Part shown: positions 58,861 to 64,000 of the stretch, piece by piece
Numbering within the stretch: the stretch's first letter is position 1
Layout: each line of letters starts with the position of its first letter
Source: Apostichopus japonicus
Lineage: Eukaryota; Echinodermata; Holothuroidea; Aspidochirotida; Stichopodidae
Reading direction: 5' to 3'
DNA: 64,000 nucleotides
Assembly (NCBI RefSeq): GCF_037975245.1
Contig: NC_092570.1
Span: forward strand, 8,495,001 to 8,559,000
Notes under the pieces: generated by a model
Told to the model about the DNA's origin: nothing
Databases searched by the model: none
The model's input: only the letters and a program-made list of their open reading frames with translations
Program-made: the position numbers and the translations under genes

Positions 58861-61600
58861 ATCTAGTTTATAGCATAGAACAGACTTTACTGCGAAGATG
58901 GCATAACTGAATTCTTCATATGCACAACATCTGACCTGAAAGTGAGAAAATTATCCTTATTTATAAACAAGTTTGTAGTCGGAGTAAAATATGGCAAAAT
59001 GGTATATTTATGGTCTTAAATATAGATATAGCGAAAATAATTTATTTGATTTACCATGTTATGTCATGTATCAGACAAGTTTTTTGAACTGCTCAAACAG
59101 AATTTCGCTTATGACATCTTCATTGTTAATTAAGATCAGCCTGTTAGACAGTTATTGTACGGTGCAAAGCAGTACAAATTACTCGAATGGCTTATATCAT
59201 TGCTGCGGAAATAAATGTTGAAGCACCATGGATATTGTTTATATAATTCATATGAACTAATCTTCTTATTACTCTCCAAACGATACCTTCCAATCAACTA
59301 TCTCAATTGATTTCTTCCTTAATCCATACACATTGATCTGATAAACAGCTCCCTTTAATCCCAAGAACAGATCCATTAATCAAACTCTCTAAATCATGGT
59401 TCTCTTGAAAAGTCAGCCGCATCATAATTCAATGTTTAAGCCAGAGCTATGATACACTGGTGAAACATCAACCATGCAAAAACTGCTGGCCTGGACAGCC
59501 TTGCTTATTTCTACTCTATATTCAATACTTTTTGTGTGTTTTTTCTATATGTTCAGCCCCCTGATGCAAGATAAATTATATTGCAAATTGAGTTGTAACC
59601 TACTGCATCCAATCAAAATAAGTTTTCCATCTAATTAAACCGACATAGAATAGATTGAGAGGTTACGGTAGTTCAACCTAAGCTAAGATATCATATTCGT
59701 TTCCAATAGCCACAATTTTTTTTGCACATTGGAAACTGACTCTATTAAGCTAAGCACAATGAACAGGATCAACTATGTTTTTTTGGAAACTGACTCTATT
59801 AAGCTAAGCACAATGAACAGGATCAACTATGTTTTTCTAGAATTGAACTCCGCCTTTTTCCAGGAAAAAGGTTACATGAAAGATTGATATCATCTTTCAA
59901 TTATTTATATTACAACATCCTCACATGAAACAATGGAATAAATCATTATAATTTATAAAGCAGAAAGACAAATGCAACTCTTTTTTTGGAGATGATCATT
60001 GTCACTTTGTTTCTATGGCAACATTAATGATTCCTTCAAAGTGTACACAAAGTGATGTTGCAACAGTTGTTAATGTCACCTGTACAAACAATAAATCATA
60101 TATCATCTCATAATCTTTAGCTGGGTACAGGCGAATTCATTTCATGATCCAGAAACAGATTACATTGAAGAGGTGTTTTTCTCTCTGCATGGCTATCATT
60201 GGAGCTCCACTAATAAAGCAACAGAATCACTCAAAGGAACATACAAATGAAACCTTTTTTAGTCATAAAACTTGCATAGCAATCGTACCTGTGATGTGAA
60301 TAATACACCCCTTTCTGTACATCAATATGTTTATCAAGTACAGTATGCCGACACCACCTGTCCAATACCGTGGCCATTTCAAAGCAGGTTCTCAGTCGAG
60401 CTCAATTCTAACAATTTTTACAAACTTTTTAAGTATTGGTCAATTGCTTAAATTGCTTAAACTAAGACACTCTTCTCTATTTTTTCACCCCACTTACTGA
60501 ATGTCATGCAGAGAATCATTTATGAAAATTTAATTCTGATTCTTAATAAAATATTCTTGCATAGAACTAAACACATGCAAAGCAAACGGAAAAGTTTTGA
60601 GGTTTGTGAAATCTTTATTCATTATTTGAAATGAAACAGGACTAGGGTGAGCTATAATAAACAGGATGGTTACGAGATATGATGATTTAGAATTGAATGT
60701 TGTCAAATTCATTTTAGAATTGAAAGGTCAATGGAGACATTAGAAAGCTGCTTTAAACTTAACTAGTAATTGCATAATCAACAAACAGATTATTCATTGA
60801 AAGTTCCCACAGTTGTTATCAATGCAATGTCAATAGCATCATCAAACAGCCAATCATAATGCATTTACTAGTCTTATAAATATTCATGACATCTCTAAAT
60901 ATTCAGTACAGGTAGTCAGCAAAAAGAAAGTCTAATGAAGCTTTGCAAACACAAAATAATGACTAATTCTAGTTTACATGCAAAGTTGCCGTAATTTTGT
61001 TGGTTTAATGCATATGATGGAATATATATAAAATTATTTGAAGACAGTAGTAAACAATTTAATATTGAAATGATAACATATTTGTAAAAGGGATAACATC
61101 TGAAAAGTGTTGAAATCAGATGTTAGCAAACTGAGTGACTTGCTGATGATGACATGTTAGTTAGTCCATGGAGGTAAAAACAGACCTCCATGGTTAGGCT
61201 TGGCCTAAAGTCAAACATTTAGAATTTTTGCACTTGTATGCTGTTCCAATTCCTTATGATAAAACATTTAACAACCTGGGCAAATCTCACAGATTGTCAC
61301 ACAAAAGACAGGAAAGAAGATAAAATTGGCAATTCTGGAAGAAAGCTAAATAGTCCATAAACACACAGTGAAATCCCGTAGTGCAGCATAGCATTAAAGA
61401 CCAGACTGTAACAATGGATTTTACAAGTGTGCTGTCAAGAGTAGACCATAGACAAAGCTAACAGATACTTGCCTATGTCAACATCTAATTGGTTCTTTGT
61501 ATGTTCTCAAGTTACATCAGCAAACAATTCAAGTGACTTAGAACTGGTTGAACCAACTTCAGTTTGTTGACAGAGCAGTTAGATGAATAGCAGTCATTTA
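58861..61600. other. Upstream of the arrestin start codon, no gene seen
   Basis: The region may contain promoter or untranslated exons of the arrestin gene, which cannot be recognised from sequence alone. It includes a 54-bp tandem duplication at 59731-59836. Confidence 0.4.
59731..59836. repeat. 54-bp exact tandem duplication
   Basis: The segment GGAAACTGACTCTATTAAGC, continuing TAAGCACAATGAACAGGATCAACTATGTTTTT, occurs twice with a period of 54 bp and almost no difference, so it is recent. Confidence 0.9.
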
Positions 61601-61699
61601 ATCGATGTTTAAAAATAAGAACTTCAACTCCAACCGCATTGGTCAACTGGACATAGTACAAACCTTCAATTTGCAAACTATTGTGTCCAGTATGATTTA

Positions 61700-61892
61700 C
61701 GTGACCACATACTGGAACAAGTTACCAGATCACATTCGAACATGCTATAAACTTTCTACTTTCAAAAGTCTACTTAAGACCCATTTTTTCACTTGTTCTT
61801 TTGTAAATTAATCTACTCTCTTTGTAAAGCGCTTTGAGCAGTAACTTTTGTTTACTGATTTGGCGCTATATAAGTCTCATTTATTATTATAT
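61700..61892 (+). mobile_element. CR1/L2-like LINE 3' end, family A (second copy)
   Basis: From ACTGGAACAAGTTACCAGAT onward it matches the copy at 21650-21840 closely: YWNKLPDHIR and FKSLLKTHFF, AAAGCGCTTTGAGCAGTAAC, GGCGCTATATAAGTCTCATT and an ATT tail. Sequence left of 61700 looks different, so this copy is more 5'-truncated or rearranged. A few substitutions separate the two copies. Confidence 0.85.
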
Positions 61893-64000
61893 TATACTAC
61901 ATGGCCATATATACAACACAGGGTGGTTCATTTGCTATACAAATCAAAGAACACTGTAAGTGAAATTACTGAACACACATTGGACCTAATTAAAGCCTTC
62001 AATGGATAGATCTACAAATTTGTTTCCACTGACAAAAACTCTAGACACAATCATTGGAGTACCTTAGCTTACAGAAAGTAAACAAATCTACCAATTTAGG
62101 GCTCATACTTATACACAAAGAAAGAAAGAAAGCAAGAAGCAAGCATTGTAATTAGCTGTTAACTGATGATGAAGTCAAATGTCAAAAGTCAAACGATGGA
62201 CGTTAATGCAGCACAGAATTAATTCTCATCACGGTTGTCTAGGAAATCAAAATCCATCTAAAAACAACAATTATTACATTGTCAGGCCATTATTAGTACC
62301 TACAGTAGCTCTAAATGGCCATGAAGAAACTCACTGACAAAGGGAAAATTTCTTCTTTTGCTGATATTTGCAAAACAAAAAAGAAGGGGGATTGGGGGAG
62401 GGCCAGTTCTCTAATACTTAACTCATTTTTGAAGGAGCTGAGCTACCTGTGCATTACCAGACCAGCAATCAGAATTGCAGGTACTAGGACTTGTGTTTAG
62501 TTGAGTATATTGGTAACTAATACAGAATGTAGCACAGCTATAGGAGCTATTGACTACAAGCTTGTAGGGTCTATTTCTCCTGCTGTTTACAAACACTGTA
62601 GAAATCATAGAAAGAACCCATAGCATCTTCATGCCCAAATAACAAAACTGCATTAGCCGTATCCATAAATGTGAGATATAAGAATAAATATTACATCACA
62701 TCGAGAATCATTTGAAGAGAGCATTGTTAAGCTCAGCTCAACCTGGGATTTTTGCTTTAATAGTAAAGCTAGTTGTCCAACAACATTTTAAAATGTATTA
62801 AATGAAAGCTATAACTGCGTGTTTTTTTAATACAGCAAAATAAACTCACCACAAGGCAGCTTTCCCTAATGCCATTTTAGTGGACTAAATTGTGAAAGGG
62901 TATTGGAATATGATTTCTGACTCAGGGTAAGCTATATGTTTCACTTCAACAATACAATACAGTGTCTTACCAGCTGGAATGTAGCTGCTAACTCATTTCA
63001 AATTACAAGTTTATATATGGTTTGTGATTGAAAGTAACAACCTCCTCAACTACAGTATATTAGTGGCATGGATGACCAGAGACCGTATGCAAACAAGAAA
63101 ACCTGAAGACGGAATAATAATACTCTTGATGTTTGTATAGAGTATAGCTTCCCTGGATGATTCTCCATCCAGGACACTTCCTCAAGGTACAAGTATCCAT
63201 GACAGAGCCAATGAATACAAAATTTTATTCTCTGTGAGCGGGGGAAAATCTGAAGAAAAGTGATAAAATGAACCGTATCACCAACTAAATGCATTTACGC
63301 TGGTGACCAAGACTAGATATTCACTCAATGCTATCTGCAAATTTTTAATTTCCTGTTTTCATCCGTTAGACTATCGAAGAAGTAGATGGCTTAAAGGAAT
63401 ATACCTATCGCATGGTGACTTTGTTTAAACATCATTAAGGTTCTTGGTATCAATAACAGTCAACAAAGCCGTGAGGTTTCCATTTCCACAAATGTTTAAC
63501 TTTTGTATAAAATTGAAGGCTCACTTAGCAGTTAAAATTGTCAGTATCCTAGTGTTATTTAGCTGAGATAATCTTCTGGATCATAAACATTAACTAACAA
63601 TGCATACAAATTTTGATTCTTCTTTGGCAATGCATACATCTTTCTTCTTCTTTATATTCTTGTTTTTATTTAGTTTTTGTTCCACATAGTTTGTATTCTG
63701 TGCTAAAGACATCTGTCCAAAAAACAAAACAAATTATAAACTGAACTGAAATTGTAAAACAAGCATATAGCTCTACGAAACCTTTCCAACATGACTGTGT
63801 TCTTTTCTCTTCCTTTGCTCATAACCTTGAATTTTTTTTTATTATTTTTTTTAAACCTTCCAACTCACAATGCACCTTTAATACCTGTGCAATGTACTTG
63901 CTGATCCTACGCCATCACAGCAACAGAGTAATTTGTATGCATAGAGTGTATCTCTCACTCACTCTCGCTCCCCAGTTCAAAGACAGGAGGAGAGAAAGGA
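61893..64000. other. No gene seen
   Basis: It has a GAAA-type microsatellite at 62118-62142. Short open frames (62315-62653, 63046-63294) have no recognised motif. Confidence 0.4.

Overview
The window looks like AT-rich, intron- and repeat-dense animal DNA. Its only convincing host protein-coding gene is a non-visual arrestin (beta-arrestin/Kurtz type) on the minus strand. Eight exons, joined by canonical GT-AG introns, run from the start codon at 58782 down to 4075. The joined coding sequence is 1019 nt (339 codons plus 2 nt) without a stop. The last third of the protein must lie beyond base 1. The mix of CR1/L2-like LINE ends, tRNA-derived SINEs, hAT-like MITEs and long minisatellites suggests a marine invertebrate deuterostome, perhaps an echinoderm. 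That placement is inference; nothing here fixes the species.

Layout from left to right: a 1.1-kb hAT-like element (143-1244) and small satellites; exons 8 to 5 (4075-10278), separated by a ~52-bp minisatellite and a striking 23-bp minisatellite; exon 4 (12924-13165), whose acceptor side abuts a decayed LINE tail; then more minisatellites (14.5 kb; 19.4-20.3 kb), a perfect 23-bp hairpin (17.8 kb), a LINE inserted in a ~220-bp tandem array (21.5-22.5 kb) and exon 3 (22514-22574). Intron 2 is almost 26 kb and carries a 48-bp minisatellite, a ~36-bp minisatellite split by a SINE, a hAT MITE with a perfect target-site duplication (35609-35992), a 5.9-kb DNA transposon with perfect 31-bp terminal inverted repeats (39564-45441), a second MITE family and another SINE. 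Micro-exon 2 (31 nt) is at 48368-48398. Intron 1 has a G/C-run MITE (57414-57777). Coding exon 1 (58673-58782) opens with an acidic N-terminal extension. Upstream sequence to 64000 holds one more LINE 3' end.

The least familiar object is the 5.9-kb transposon. Between its terminal repeats it carries a broken, intron-containing gene of a multicopy invertebrate family (frameshift, in-frame stop and apparent internal deletion) and, toward both ends, repeated CGTAA-type palindromic motifs followed by ACAGA. These resemble subterminal transposase-binding repeats. The long open frames in this window other than the exons are mostly satellite read-through.
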